Source: Nocardia veterana NBRC 100344
GTDB lineage: Bacteria; Actinomycetota; Actinomycetes; Mycobacteriales; Mycobacteriaceae
Length of the DNA: 64,000 bases
Assembly: GCF_000308855.1 (NCBI RefSeq)
Contig: NZ_BAGM01000035.1
Span: 1-64,000, forward strand
Direction: 5' to 3'
Every line of letters starts with the position of its first letter. The stretch's first letter is position 1. Under the pieces are notes generated by a model. It did not search any database. It saw nothing but the letters and a program-made list of their open reading frames with translations, and had not been told where the DNA came from. Position numbers and translations under genes: made by a program. Below, one piece after another: positions 1 to 10,000 of the stretch.

Positions 1-525
1 GGGCACTCGCAGGGTGGCGCGATGTCGCGGTGGTATCTGAAGTTCGATGGTGGGGCGGCGAAGGTGCATCACATGATGACGTTCGGTGCGACCAATCATG
101 GGACGACGCTGGATGGTATCGGTGCGTTGGGTCGGGCGATCAATAATTTCGGTATCGATGTGCTGGGGTTGGTGGAGATCTTCGTCGGGCATGCGGGTAT
201 TCAGCAGACGGTGGGGTCTGATTTCGTGAATCAGCTCAATGCCGGTGGGGATACGGTGCCGGGGGTGGATTACACGGTGGTGGGTAGTCGGTACGACGAG
301 ATCACCACGCCGTATGATTTGACGTTCTTGCAGCCGGGTCCGGGTGCGACGGTGCGTAACATCACGTTGCAGGACGGGTGTGAGCAGGATCTGTCGGATC
401 ATTTGACGATGATGTATTCGCCGCGGGTCCTGTCGATCATCTTGAATGCGTTGGATCCGGCGCAGACCCCGGCTCTGACGTGCAGCTTCAACCCGTGGCT
501 GCTGGGCGGCGGCGGCAAACTCTGA
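1..525 (+). CDS. Class 2 lipase / triacylglycerol lipase, 3' part (partial)
   Basis: The reading frame is open from the first base and ends with TGA at 523-525, so the 5' part lies outside the window. The first residues are GHSQGG, the nucleophile elbow of alpha/beta-hydrolase lipases of the class 2 family (Lipase_2, PF01674). The rest of the triad is visible: an Asp in SRYDEITTPY and a His in LSDHLTMM about 45 residues later. Family knowledge says such enzymes are usually secreted and cleave acyl esters, but the signal peptide would be in the missing part. Only about 174 residues are seen, roughly the C-terminal half. An internal ATG at 22 should not be taken as the start, since it falls after the catalytic serine. 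A strong terminator follows, so the gene ends its own transcript. Confidence in the family is high; the substrate is unknown. Confidence 0.85.
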   Translation, partial: GHSQGGAMSRWYLKFDGGAAKVHHMMTFGATNHGTTLDGIGALGRAINNFGIDVLGLVEIFVGHAGIQQTVGSDFVNQLNAGGDTVPGVDYTVVGSRYDEITTPYDLTFLQPGPGATVRNITLQDGCEQDLSDHLTMMYSPRVLSIILNALDPAQTPALTCSFNPWLLGGGGKL

Positions 526-605
526 GGCCTCGCAGCCCCTTGCCCTCCGCCACGACCGCAGAGTTCGTCCGACACTCCTCACAAGCCGGATTCGTGGCGG
601 CGGGT

Positions 606-640
606 GCCCGCCGGGTGGTTCACCACCCGGCGGGCGCTTT
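606..640 (+). terminator. Intrinsic terminator after the lipase gene
   Basis: A perfect 13-bp GC-rich stem (606-618 paired with 623-635) with a 4-nt TTCA loop is followed by a short GCTTT tract. It lies 80 bp past the lipase stop and 36 bp before the next start codon. The U-tract is short, as is usual in high-GC actinobacteria. Confidence 0.8.
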
Positions 641-676
641 CGCAACCGCGACGGCGGTTATCGATCGGAGGTTTCG

Positions 677-1015
677 ATGGTCGAATTCGATTCCCGCTCA
701 GCCGGTCTCGGCATCGACGAGCTTTTCGGCGGATACTGCTACGGCGTTCGGATCCATCCACTCGACGACGGTTACGGCTGGGTCGCTTATGGTCATCCGC
801 CGCGGCGGCGCATCGTGGCCGCCATTCTTCGCGCGGTTCGGCAATCCGCGGCCTTTCCGCCCGTGCGCGACACCTACACCTATGCCGACCTGTGCGACGG
901 AATCGAACGGTGGTGGGTGACGAATCTGCTCCGCGACGGCGACGGCTATCTGAGCTGGCGTCCGGAGATCGCCGGATACCCGGGAGCGGTGCCGATCACC
1001 ACCGTCACGCCGTAA
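677..1015 (+). CDS. Hypothetical protein, 112 aa
   Basis: I do not recognise a family. The ATG at 677 is preceded by CGGAGG (666-671) with a 5-nt spacer, a convincing ribosome-binding site that fixes the start, and the stop is TAA at 1013-1015. The product is small, soluble and aromatic-rich (many Trp and Tyr), with no signal peptide, no membrane helix and no cysteine-pair metal motif. It sits between the lipase terminator and the convergent UbiB-like gene, only 21 bp from that gene's stop, so it is probably a single-gene transcript. Coding potential is supported by the ribosome-binding site and by its compact fit between neighbours. The function is unknown, and any link to lipid metabolism from the lipase neighbour would be guesswork. 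Confidence 0.6.
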   Translation: MVEFDSRSAGLGIDELFGGYCYGVRIHPLDDGYGWVAYGHPPRRRIVAAILRAVRQSAAFPPVRDTYTYADLCDGIERWWVTNLLRDGDGYLSWRPEIAGYPGAVPITTVTP

Positions 1016-1036
1016 GCCGGCGCGACCGACCGTGCC

Positions 1037-2410
1037 TCACGAGGACCGTGCGCGCCAATCCGCCACGGCCAGGCCGATTTCCGTGGTCGGCGGCTCGTCG
1101 TAGAGCCATTCCCGGGCCAGGCGGTGCCAGTTGTTGGTGGTGTGCAGCTGGCCGAGGACGGCGTAGGTGAACAGGTCGGCCCGCCGGGAGAACACGTGCT
1201 CCGGTGGCAGCCGCTGGCGCCGCATTCCGCTGAAGTCGGACGCGCGCGGATCGACCGCCAGGACGACGGCACTGGTCGCCAGCTCCGGTGTGACCGTGAT
1301 GTCCTCGTCGATGAGATGCCAGCCGGTGGCGGCCAAGATGTAGCCGAGACATTCCTCGGGTGTCACTCCCGCATCGGGATCGACGATGCCCTGCTCGACC
1401 CATGCCCGGTAGATCTCGTCGGCGCGGTCTTCGCCGGCGGCGCGGATGATGACGCGCTCGAGTTCGACATCGGCCGCGCTCATCCGGGTGTAGAGGCCGA
1501 AGTCGACGAAGGCGAGCCGTCCGTCCGGGGCCAGCAGGATGTTGCCGGGATGCGGATCGCCGCAGAACTCGTGCTCGGTGAACAGGGCGGTGATGTAGAA
1601 GCGGTAGATCAGCTCGCCGAGCCGGGTGCGCTCGGCGTCGGGCAGGCTCCGCAGCTCCTGGAACGGGCGGCCGTCGACCAGGTCGGTGACCAATACGTTG
1701 GGCCCGCAGTGGTTTTCGATGGCATCGGGCACCGTGATGTAGGGGTGTCCGCGGTAGCGGGTGGCCACGTGGTGCTGGGTCCGCGCCTCGCGGGCGTAAT
1801 CCAGTTCGCTGCCGATATTGCGGGCGATCTCGGCGAGCACCTCTTCGTCGGCGGCGCTGGGGAGGATGGCCTTCCAGAGGCGGCTGATCATCATCAGATT
1901 GCGCATATCGGCCTCGACGGCCCGATCGACGCCGGGGTACTTCACCTTGACCGCCACCTGGCGCCCGTCGTGCAGTTGCGCGCGATAGACCTGTCCGATC
2001 GAGGCCGCCGCGATGGGCGTCGGGTCGAAATCGGCGAAGGTCCGGCTCAGCGGTCCGAGGTCGTCCTCGATGACGTTCTGCATGGCGGCGAAGGGAAAGG
2101 CCGGAGCTCGATCGCGCAGTTCGGCGAGTTTGGCGCGGAACATCTCGCGTTGTTCTTCCGGCAGCAGGTCGAGATCGAGCACCGACAGCATCTGCCCGAG
2201 CTTCATCGCGGCGCCCTTCATACCGCCGAGTACCGTCACCAGCTGCTGCGCCGCCTGCATCGCCGACCGCTCACTGAGCCGCCGGCGGGCCTCTTCGGTG
2301 CGCCCCACCATCGACAACCGGGTCCCGACACCGCGGATCGCTTGACCCGCCGCCAGCCGGCCGAGCCGGCCGCCGCGCGCGATCCGCCCGTTGGGCACAC
2401 GGTTGCTCAC
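1037..2410 (-). CDS. ABC1/AarF/UbiB family atypical kinase
   Basis: The 457-residue product carries the hallmarks of the ABC1 (UbiB/ADCK) family: the KxGQ signature (about residues 70-73), the Ala-rich loop AAAS (134-137) in place of a glycine-rich P-loop, the nucleotide-binding Lys in VAVKV (155), a catalytic-loop DPHPGN (285-290) and DFG (303-305). Family members bind nucleotide and support isoprenoid-quinone or lipid metabolism. Protein kinase activity is generally weak or absent, so a specific substrate cannot be named. I chose the GTG at 2410-2408 because GGAGGT sits 7 nt upstream on the reverse strand and the protein then begins VSNRVPNG; the longer frame from 2500 adds 30 Arg/Cys-rich residues without a ribosome-binding site. 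The gene converges on the 112-aa gene and diverges from the isomerase gene. Confidence 0.85.
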   Translation of the reverse strand: MSNRVPNGRIARGGRLGRLAAGQAIRGVGTRLSMVGRTEEARRRLSERSAMQAAQQLVTVLGGMKGAAMKLGQMLSVLDLDLLPEEQREMFRAKLAELRDRAPAFPFAAMQNVIEDDLGPLSRTFADFDPTPIAAASIGQVYRAQLHDGRQVAVKVKYPGVDRAVEADMRNLMMISRLWKAILPSAADEEVLAEIARNIGSELDYAREARTQHHVATRYRGHPYITVPDAIENHCGPNVLVTDLVDGRPFQELRSLPDAERTRLGELIYRFYITALFTEHEFCGDPHPGNILLAPDGRLAFVDFGLYTRMSAADVELERVIIRAAGEDRADEIYRAWVEQGIVDPDAGVTPEECLGYILAATGWHLIDEDITVTPELATSAVVLAVDPRASDFSGMRRQRLPPEHVFSRRADLFTYAVLGQLHTTNNWHRLAREWLYDEPPTTEIGLAVADWRARSS

Positions 2411-2763
2411 TGCTGGGACCTCCATCGGCTCGGCGCGGGCGCCGACGGTCGATGCCGGACGACATCCACAGGTGCGTCGACGCCACGCTAACGATCGCAT
2501 GCGGCGCCGCCGTCCGGACCCGTTCGAATCGCGTGAGGTTCACCAGATCGCGCCGCCGGATTCGGGCCCGTGCACAAAACGTTGTCGCCACCGCGGAACG
2601 TACGGCCGGTCGGCCGCGACGGCCGGACTCCACGGGCTCGTATCGCTGCCGGCCGAGACGGCGCAGATGACTTTTCGGGCGCCGCACCGTCTGCATTGCC
2701 GAAGATCCGCCGTCGGGACCCCACGACGCCGCGGCGGGCGGGTATCCGAATCGGAGGTTGACC
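2411..2763. other. Divergent intergenic region
   Basis: This 353-bp gap separates the reverse ABC1-family gene from the forward isomerase-family gene, so it must hold both promoters. I see no convincing -35/-10 pair, no RNA gene and no strong hairpin. The only clear signals are the two Shine-Dalgarno sequences at its ends: GGAGGT on the reverse strand near 2417-2422 and GGAGG at 2753-2757. Confidence 0.5.
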
Positions 2764-3408
2764 ATGACGAATGTTGTTGCTCGGGAGGAGATTTGGGCGA
2801 TGGTGCGGGCCGAGCGCGCCGCCCTGGCCGATGATCTCGCCGAGTTGGACGAGCAGCAGTGGAAGGCGCCGACACTGTGCGGGCAGTGGACCGTCGAGGA
2901 AGTCGTCGCCCACCTCACCGCGACGGCACGCATCGGGCGGCTGCGCTGGCTGCGCAGTGTCATCGGGGCCCGCTTCGATTTCGACAAGCACAACGCCCGG
3001 CGGCTCGCCGAGTGCCGCGGCGCGACCCCGGCGGAGACGCTGGAATTGTTCCGCGCGAGTATCCACAGCACCGTCGCGCCGTCCGGGCACACCCCGGCGT
3101 GGCTCGGTGAGGTGGTGGTCCATGCCCAGGACATTCGCCGTCCGCTCGGGCTGTCCAGCGCCCCCGGCATCGCGGCCGCCACCGAGGTCGCCCGCTTCTA
3201 CGCCGCACGCGATTTCACCGTCGCCAGCCGCAGCGCGATCGACGGCCTGCGGCTGGAGGCGACCGACGGCCCGTTCGCTGCCGGGACGGGACCGCTGGTC
3301 AGCGGTACGACGATCGCCCTGACGATGGTCATGGCCGGACGTGCGGCATATTGCGAGGATCTCTCCGGACCGGGCCTGGCCACGCTGCGCGAGCGGATCG
3401 CCCGGTAA
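2764..3408 (+). CDS. Maleylpyruvate isomerase family mycothiol-dependent enzyme (DinB superfamily)
   Basis: The 214-residue protein has the N-terminal four-helix layout of the mycothiol-dependent maleylpyruvate isomerase / TIGR03083-type family. Near the start it shows the typical DLAELDEQQW..PTLCGQWTVEEVVAHL stretch. The expected metal ligands are present: His50 in VVAHL and the pair Glu116/His120 in GEVVVHAQD. Relatives use mycothiol, the actinobacterial thiol, to isomerise, transfer or detoxify small molecules; the actual substrate cannot be read from sequence. The start is the ATG at 2764, with GGAGG 6 nt upstream; an in-frame TTG at 2758 overlaps the ribosome-binding site and is rejected. 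A hairpin terminator follows the stop. Nothing ties it to the polyketide locus downstream, although it is the last gene before it. Confidence 0.8.
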   Translation: MTNVVAREEIWAMVRAERAALADDLAELDEQQWKAPTLCGQWTVEEVVAHLTATARIGRLRWLRSVIGARFDFDKHNARRLAECRGATPAETLELFRASIHSTVAPSGHTPAWLGEVVVHAQDIRRPLGLSSAPGIAAATEVARFYAARDFTVASRSAIDGLRLEATDGPFAAGTGPLVSGTTIALTMVMAGRAAYCEDLSGPGLATLRERIAR

Positions 3409-3424
3409 CGACAGGACTCGGCGG

Positions 3425-3455
3425 GGCTTGCCGGGAAACCGTCCGGCAAGCCTTC
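3425..3455 (+). terminator. Intrinsic terminator after the isomerase-family gene
   Basis: A 10-bp perfect stem (3425-3434 with 3443-3452), 8-nt loop, begins 17 bp after the stop codon and is followed by TTCGG. It insulates the polyketide genes from upstream transcription. Between it and the promoter at 3667 I see no gene. Confidence 0.7.
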
Positions 3456-3666
3456 GGTCCGCACCGGCGAGGTGCGCACATCCGGTCGCACGGCTGCCGA
3501 TACCGACTCCTTCGCGGACGGGCGTCATGGCGACCTGTGCTCTGGTGCGGGTCGGCGCGGACAGCTGACGCGGCCCCCGGCATCCAGGTGAGGTCGGGCT
3601 CCGCAATGTTCGTAGCGGCTGGTCGCCGGGCCCGACCCAGGCCCTCGGTAGGGGGTATTCCCATTG

Positions 3667-3696
3667 TTGACAAGGCCGAGAACGGCCAAATACTGT
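3667..3696 (+). promoter_or_regulatory. Candidate promoter of the polyketide operon, with inverted repeat in the spacer
   Basis: A perfect TTGACA -35 box (3667-3672) is followed after 18 nt by TACTGT (3691-3696), which fits the actinobacterial TANNNT -10 pattern. The spacer holds a 5-bp inverted repeat GGCCG-AGAA-CGGCC (3674-3687), placed where a repressor would block polymerase. It is the only good promoter I see in the 662-bp gap before the first PKS gene. Transcription would start near 3703, leaving a leader of roughly 370 nt before the chosen PKS start. No riboswitch or RNA gene is recognisable in 3775-4070. Confidence 0.5.
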
Positions 3697-3705
3697 TCGG
3701 TAACT

Positions 3706-3774
3706 ATGAGTTCCTGTGTTGTAGCCCGAAGCCCGAAAGGGATCATTGTGATATTCCACGGCGTCGTTTCGTAA
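3706..3774 (+). CDS. Possible 22-aa leader ORF upstream of the first PKS gene
   Basis: An ATG at 3706 opens a 22-codon frame (begins MSSCVVARSP) ending in TAA at 3772-3774. It lies 9 nt after the candidate -10 box, so a transcript from that promoter would carry the ATG within its first few bases, as in leaderless actinobacterial mRNAs. There is no Shine-Dalgarno sequence. It could be a short leader peptide or chance; I see no repeated regulatory codons and no paired terminator/antiterminator. Confidence 0.25.
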   Translation: MSSCVVARSPKGIIVIFHGVVS

Positions 3775-4070
3775 GTACGACGCACCCTTCTTCCTCGGGC
3801 ACCACCTCCTCACAGACGCCGATTCTCCGGCAAGGCCGGTAGCGCTCCCGCTTTCCCGTGCAGGCCGTTCGCCGCACCGAACCCGCGGCGTACGGCCTTC
3901 GGTATCGCCGGCTTCGTGCCGGTCCAGCGGATGATGCCCCACGGATCGTCCCGGACCTCGCGGGTCCTGGGCGTATCGAAATCGATTGTGCCGAAGCAGG
4001 ATTCGTCCTCGTGCCCGCCCGGCGGCCGAGGACGTGGGTCCGTGCGTTCGTCCAGGAAGGCTTGTCAAAG

Positions 4071-7000
4071 GTGACCGGATCGGCATTTGCCGTCGCTATC
4101 GTCGGCATGTCCTGCAGAATCCGGGGGGTAGTGGAGTTCGGGGCGGGGACCGTCGGCGCCGGGGTATCCGAGCCGGGGGAGTTGGGCGCCGAGGGGTTCG
4201 GCGCCTTGGGATTCGATGCCGAGGGGTTCGACGCCGAGGGGTTCGGCGCCGAGGAATTCGACGCCGAGGAATTCGACGCGGACTTCTTCGGGATCGCGCC
4301 CGAGGAGGCGGGGGAGCTCGGTCCGCGGCCGCTGTCGGCGCTCGAACTCGGCTGGCAGGCACTCGAGAACGCGGGCCTGGTCGCCACGCCACTCGGCGGT
4401 CTGCGATGCGGCGTGTTCGTCACCGGCGCCGGGCCTCGGACCGCCGAGCGCATCTCGACCTACTTCGGATTCGAGGGTCCGAGCATCGCGCTCGACGGCC
4501 CGCAGCCCTCCTCGCTGGTCGCGGTCCGAATGGCCTACGACAGCCTGCGCAGTGGCGACAGCGATCTCGCACTGGCCGGCGGTATGCCGACCGCGGGTGA
4601 GCTGATCGAGCGGTCGGGCGAGTCGCCGGAGGCCGGCGCGATGGTGGTGCTGAAACCGCTCACCCGGGCGATCGCCGACGGCGATCTGATCCACGCCGTG
4701 CTCCGCGTCGATCCGGTCGATGACGAGAACCGAGCGGCGAGCGCCTCCGAGGAGGCGCGGGAGACACCGCAGGCCGTCGGCTCGGACTCCGCGGCGGTCG
4801 GCCGTCGTGGCGATGGACAGGGCATCGCGAGCCTGCTCGAGGCCGTGTTCCGGGTGCGCCGGGATCGACGAAATCGGTTCGGCAACAACGTAGTTCATGA
4901 CGAGAGTGACGGTGCGGAATGCTCCGTCGCGGAATTCCGGGTGACGAGCGTGTCGCCGTCCGGCACGGGCCGCACCGACACCGCCGCGATCGTGGCGGAG
5001 CCCGCGGCCACCGAATCCACCGCCCCGGCGGACGGTACCGCCCCGGTGGTGCCCTGGGTGGTCTCGGCTCGAAGCGAGGGCGGTGTGCGGGCCCAGGCGG
5101 CCCGGTTGCGGGAATGGCTGCTGCATCACCCGGATGACGCCGCGACCGACGTGGCCTACTCGCTGCTCACGACGCGAGCCCAGATGCCTTGGCGGGGAAG
5201 TGTCGTCGGAGCGGACCGGGCGGAGCTGCTGGCCGGTCTGGCGGCGCTGGCCGATCCGGCCGCCCCCGCGCCGGCGCGAAATCCGATCACCGGCCGGGCC
5301 GAGCGGCGACGGATCGCCTTCGTCTTCCCCGGCAACGGCAGCCAGTGGGCGGGCATGGCGCGGGATCTACTCGAGTCGGATCGCGCCTTCGCGGAGTCGA
5401 TCGCCGAGTGCGAGGCTGCCCTCGCCCCGCACGTGGACTGGTCGCTGACCGCGGTGCTGCGCGGCGACGCGGACGCGCCCGCGCCGGAGACCGCGGATGT
5501 GGTGCAGCCCGTTCTCTTCGCGGTGATGGTCTCGCTGGCCCGGATGTGGCAGGCGGCCGGTGTGCGGCCGGACGTCGTGATCGGCCATTCCCACGGCGAG
5601 GTCGCCGCCGCCCACATCGCCGGTGGGCTGTCGTTGGCCGATGCGGCCCGGGTGGTGGCGCTGCGATCCCGGGCGATCGCCGACGACCTGGTCGGGCGGG
5701 GTGCGATGGCCTCGGTCGGGCTGGACGCCGAGGCGGTGCGCGAACGCCTGTCGAGGTACGCGGGCCGGCTGGCATTGGCCGCGGTGAACGGCCCCGCGCA
5801 GAGCGTGGTCTCCGGCGAGGTGTCGGCGGTCGAGGAGTTCCTGGCCGACTGTGCCGGCGAGCAGGTCCGGGCTCGCCGGGTCGCGATCGATTACGCATCG
5901 CATTCGACGGCGGTCGAGCGGATCCGTGCCCGGTTGCTCGCGGACCTGGCGCCGATCCGGCCGCGGTCCGGCTCGGTGCCGTACTTCTCCCCGGTCGTCG
6001 CCGACCGGCTGGATACGGCGGAACTGAACGCCGAATACTGGTATCGGTCGGAACGGGAACCTATCCGATTCGCCGATTCCGTGGCGGCCTTGATCGACGG
6101 GGGCGTCACCGGATTCGTCGAAATCAGTCCGCATCCGGTGCTCACGATGGGTATTGCCGGGACCGCCGAGGCGGCCGGAGCCGCCGACCGGGTGGCTGTC
6201 GTCGGATCGCTGCAGCGCGGCGCGGGCGACCGAGCCCGATTCCTGGTCTCGCTGGTACAGGCCTACTGCGCCGGTCTGCCGGTGGATCCGGCCGTGCTGG
6301 TGCCCGGCGGAGCACGGGTAGAGCTGCCGCCGTACGCGTTCCAGCGGCGCGGCGCCCGGTCCGGCGCGTCGTCCGACTCCGCAGCATCGGCCGCGGCGGG
6401 TCCCGCCGCCGCGGGCGACGGCACGTGGGACGACAGCCCGCTGGCCCGCAGCTTGGCGGCGGTCCCCGACTATCAGCGTCACTCCCTGGTCCTCGATATC
6501 GTTCGCGAACATGCCGCGGCGGTGTCGGGCCACGACTCGGCCCGCTCGATCCGGCCCGACCTGCCGTTCACCGACCTCGGTCTCGACTCCGTCACCGGGC
6601 TGGAACTACGGAACCGGCTGGCACGGGTCACCGGGGTGGCGCTGCCGGCATCGCTGGTCTTCGACCATCCGACCGCGAATGCGGTGGCCGCCCTGCTGCA
6701 AGCCCGGGTTACCGGCGCCGACCGGGGGCCGCATCGGGTGAACCGACGGACGACCACGGACGAACCGATCGCCATCGTCGGCATCGGCGCCCGATTCCCC
6801 GGTGGTGTGCGGTCGGCCGAGGACCTGTGGGATCTCACCGACGCGGGCCGGGACGTGATCGGCGATTTTCCGACCGACCGGGGATGGGATCTGGACCGGT
6901 TGTTCGATCCCGATCCGGACAAGCCCGGAACGGTGTACACCCGGCGCGGCGGATTCCTCGGCGACGCAGGTGATTTCGATCCCGGGTTCTTCGGCATCAG

Positions 7001-10000
7001 CCCCCGCGAGGCCTGGGCGATGGACCCGCAGCAACGACTGTTTCTCGAAACGTCGTGGGAGGCACTGGAGGACGCGGGCATCGACCCGACGTCGTTGCGC
7101 GGCAGCGATACCGCGGTCTTCGTCGGCGCCTGCGCCTCGGGCTACTCCCGACGGGTGAGCGGCGAGCTGGAGGGATACCGGCTGACCGGCACCTCGCACA
7201 GCGTCGTCTCGGGCCGGGTCGCCTACGTGCTCGGGCTGGAAGGTCCGGCCGTGACGGTGGATACGGCCTGCTCGTCGTCGCTGGTGGCGCTGCACCTGGC
7301 CTGCCGGGCGCTGCGCCAGGGCGAGACCTCGCTGGTGCTCGCCGGCGGTGTGACGGTCGCGGCGAGTCCGTATCTGTTCGTGGACTTCGCCCGCCAACGT
7401 GGCTTGTCTCCCGACGGCCGGTGCAAGGCGTTCTCGGCCGACGCGGACGGCGTGGTGTGGTCCGAGGGTTCGGGCGTGCTCGTGCTCGAGCGGCTTTCGG
7501 ACGCGCAGCGGCTCGGCCATCACGTGCTGGCCGTCGTTCGCGGCAGCGCGGTGAACCAGGACGGCGCGAGCAACGGATTGACCGCACCGAACGGGCCGGC
7601 CCAGGAGCGGGTGATCGCGCAGGCCCTCGCCGACGCCGGGATCTCGCCCACCGAGGTGGACGCGGTGGAGGCGCACGGCACCGGCACCAGGCTCGGCGAT
7701 CCGATCGAAGCGCAGGCGTTGATCGCCGTATACGGCCAGGGCCGCGACGCCCGCGAGCCGGTGCGGATCGGTTCGGTGAAGTCGAATATCGGCCACACCG
7801 TCGCGGCCGCCGGCGTCGCCGGTGTGATCAAGATGGTGCAGGCCCTGCGACACGAGCGGTTGCCACGGACATTGCACGCCGAAACGCCTTCGCCGCACGT
7901 GGATTGGTCCGCGGGCGCGGTGCGGCTGCTCACCGAATCCGAACCCTGGATCGCCGGGGACCGGGTGCGCCGGGCCGGGATCTCGTCGTTCGGAATCAGC
8001 GGGACCAATGCGCATCTGATTCTCGAGGAAGCGCCGACGCCCGCGCTCCCGGCGGCCGAGGACCACCACCCGGCTCCACTGCCGGTCGTGCCGCTGCTGG
8101 TGTCGGGCAAGGGCGAAGCCGCGCTGCGGGCGCAGGCTGCTCGACTGCGGGCTTGGCTCACCGAGCGCCCCGAGCTGGATATCGCCGATGCGGCCTACGC
8201 GCTCGCGACATCGCGGGCGCAGCTCGAATCCCGCGCCGTGGTCCTGGGCCGCGACCGCGCCGAAGTGCTCGAGCGGCTGGCGACCGTCGCCGAGGCCGGG
8301 GCCGGCGCCGGGGTGGTCGAGGGTGTCGTCGGTTCGGGGCGTACTGCCTTCCTCTGCACGGGGCAGGGCGCCCAGCGGGTCGGGATGGGTGCGGGCCTGT
8401 ACCAGGCGTTTCCGGTATTCGCGGCGGCCCTGGACGAGGTGTGTGCGCACATCGACCCGTTGCTCGGCCGTTCCCTGCGCGAGCTGATGTTCACCGATGC
8501 CGAGGGCGTGCTGGATCGGACCGAGTTCACCCAGCCCGCGCTGTTCGCCTTCGAGGTGGCGCTGTATCGGCTGCTGGAATCGTTCGGCGTCACCCCGGAC
8601 GTCCTGATCGGCCACTCGATCGGAGAGGTCGCGGCCGCCCATCTCGCGGGCCTGTGGTCCGTGGCGGACGCCTGCCGGTTGGTGGCGGCCCGCGGTCGGC
8701 TGATGGGTGCGCTGCCGCCGGGTGGCGCGATGCTGGCCGTCGCGGCGGCCGAACCGGAGGTGAACGAGGTCGTCGCACGGTATTCCGGGCGGGTGTCGGT
8801 CGCCGCGGTGAACGCGCCCGAGGCCCTCGTGGTGTCGGGAGTGGAGGCGGCGATCGCCGAGATCGAAGCGCTGTTCGTCCGGCGCGGGCGCAAGACGTCG
8901 CGACTGCGGGTCGGGCACGCGTTCCACTCGGCGCTGATGGAGCCGATGCTGGACGAATTCGCCGCTGTCGCAGCGGAGTTGACCTATCACCGGCCCCGGC
9001 TGCCGGTGGTGTCGAACCGGTCCGGCCTGCTCGCCGGTGACGAGCTGATGGAACCGTCCTACTGGGTGCGGCACGTGCGCGACGCGGTCCGCTTCGCACC
9101 CGGGATCGAGACGTTGCTCGCCTCGGGCGTGCGTCGGTTCCTGGAGGTCGGTCCCGACGCGGTGCTCACGGCGCTGACCCGGCAGATCCTCGGAGACAGC
9201 GCGGAGTCGGTGGTGACGGCCGCCGCTCGCCGCGACCACGACGAGGCCCTGCAACTGTGCACGATGCTGGCCCAGGTCCACACGTCCGGTGTCCGGGTCG
9301 ATTGGACGGCGCTGCTCCGGCGCCGCCCCGGGCACCGAGTTCCCTTGCCCACGTACGCTTTCCAGCGTCGGCGGTACTGGCTGCCGGAGGTCGTGGCGAG
9401 CGCCGACGTGCGGCTGACGGGTCTGGATCGCATCGATCATCCGCTCCTGGGTGCGGCGGTGTGGTTGCCCGATGCGGACGGGGTGGTGCTGACCGGCCTG
9501 CTCTCGTCGGCGAGCCACCCGTGGCTCGCCGATCACGTGATCGACGGTGCCGTCCTGCTGCCGGGGACGGCCTTCGTGGAGCTGGCGCTGCACGCCGGGG
9601 CGGTCGTCGGCAGTCCACGCCCGGCCGAGCTGATCGTCACCGCCCCGCTGATCGTGCCGGCGGCGGGCGCCGTCGAACTGCGGGTGCTGGTGAGCGGGCC
9701 CGATGCGGGCGGTTCTCGGCAGCTGTCGGTGCATTCCCGGCCCCGGCACGACGGTGCCGCGGAGCAGGCGCCGTGGGTGCGCCATGCCACGGGAACGCTG
9801 GTGGCACCGGGGGATTCGGCTGCCGCGCAGCAGCCGGAGAGCTGGCCACCGGTCGCGGCGCAGCCCGTGCCGATCGAGGACGCCTATGCGGAGCTGGCCG
9901 AGCGCGGCTACGACTACGGTCCCGCGTTCCGTGGGCTGACCGCACTGTGGCGGCGTGACGGCGAGGTCTTCGCCGAAGTGACATTGCCGGAGCCGGTGCA

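Noticed and set aside
480..1170. Overlapping forward and reverse frames around the 112-aa gene
   Set aside because: They lack ribosome-binding sites, cross the strong terminator at 606-640, and show Arg-rich shadow composition.
2411..2763. Search for paired promoters between the divergent genes
   Set aside because: Only weak TANNNT-like matches without a partner -35 were found, so no promoter is reported.
3858..4070. Longer N-terminus of the first PKS from GTG 3858
   Set aside because: No ribosome-binding site and an Arg/Ala/Pro-rich translation without homology. GTG 4071 has AGGAAGG upstream and leads straight into KS-like sequence. Not fully excluded.
4071..4740. Loading KS considered as an ordinary, functional KS or normal KSQ
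   Set aside because: It has no active-site Cys, no HGTGT, no NIGH and only about half the normal length.
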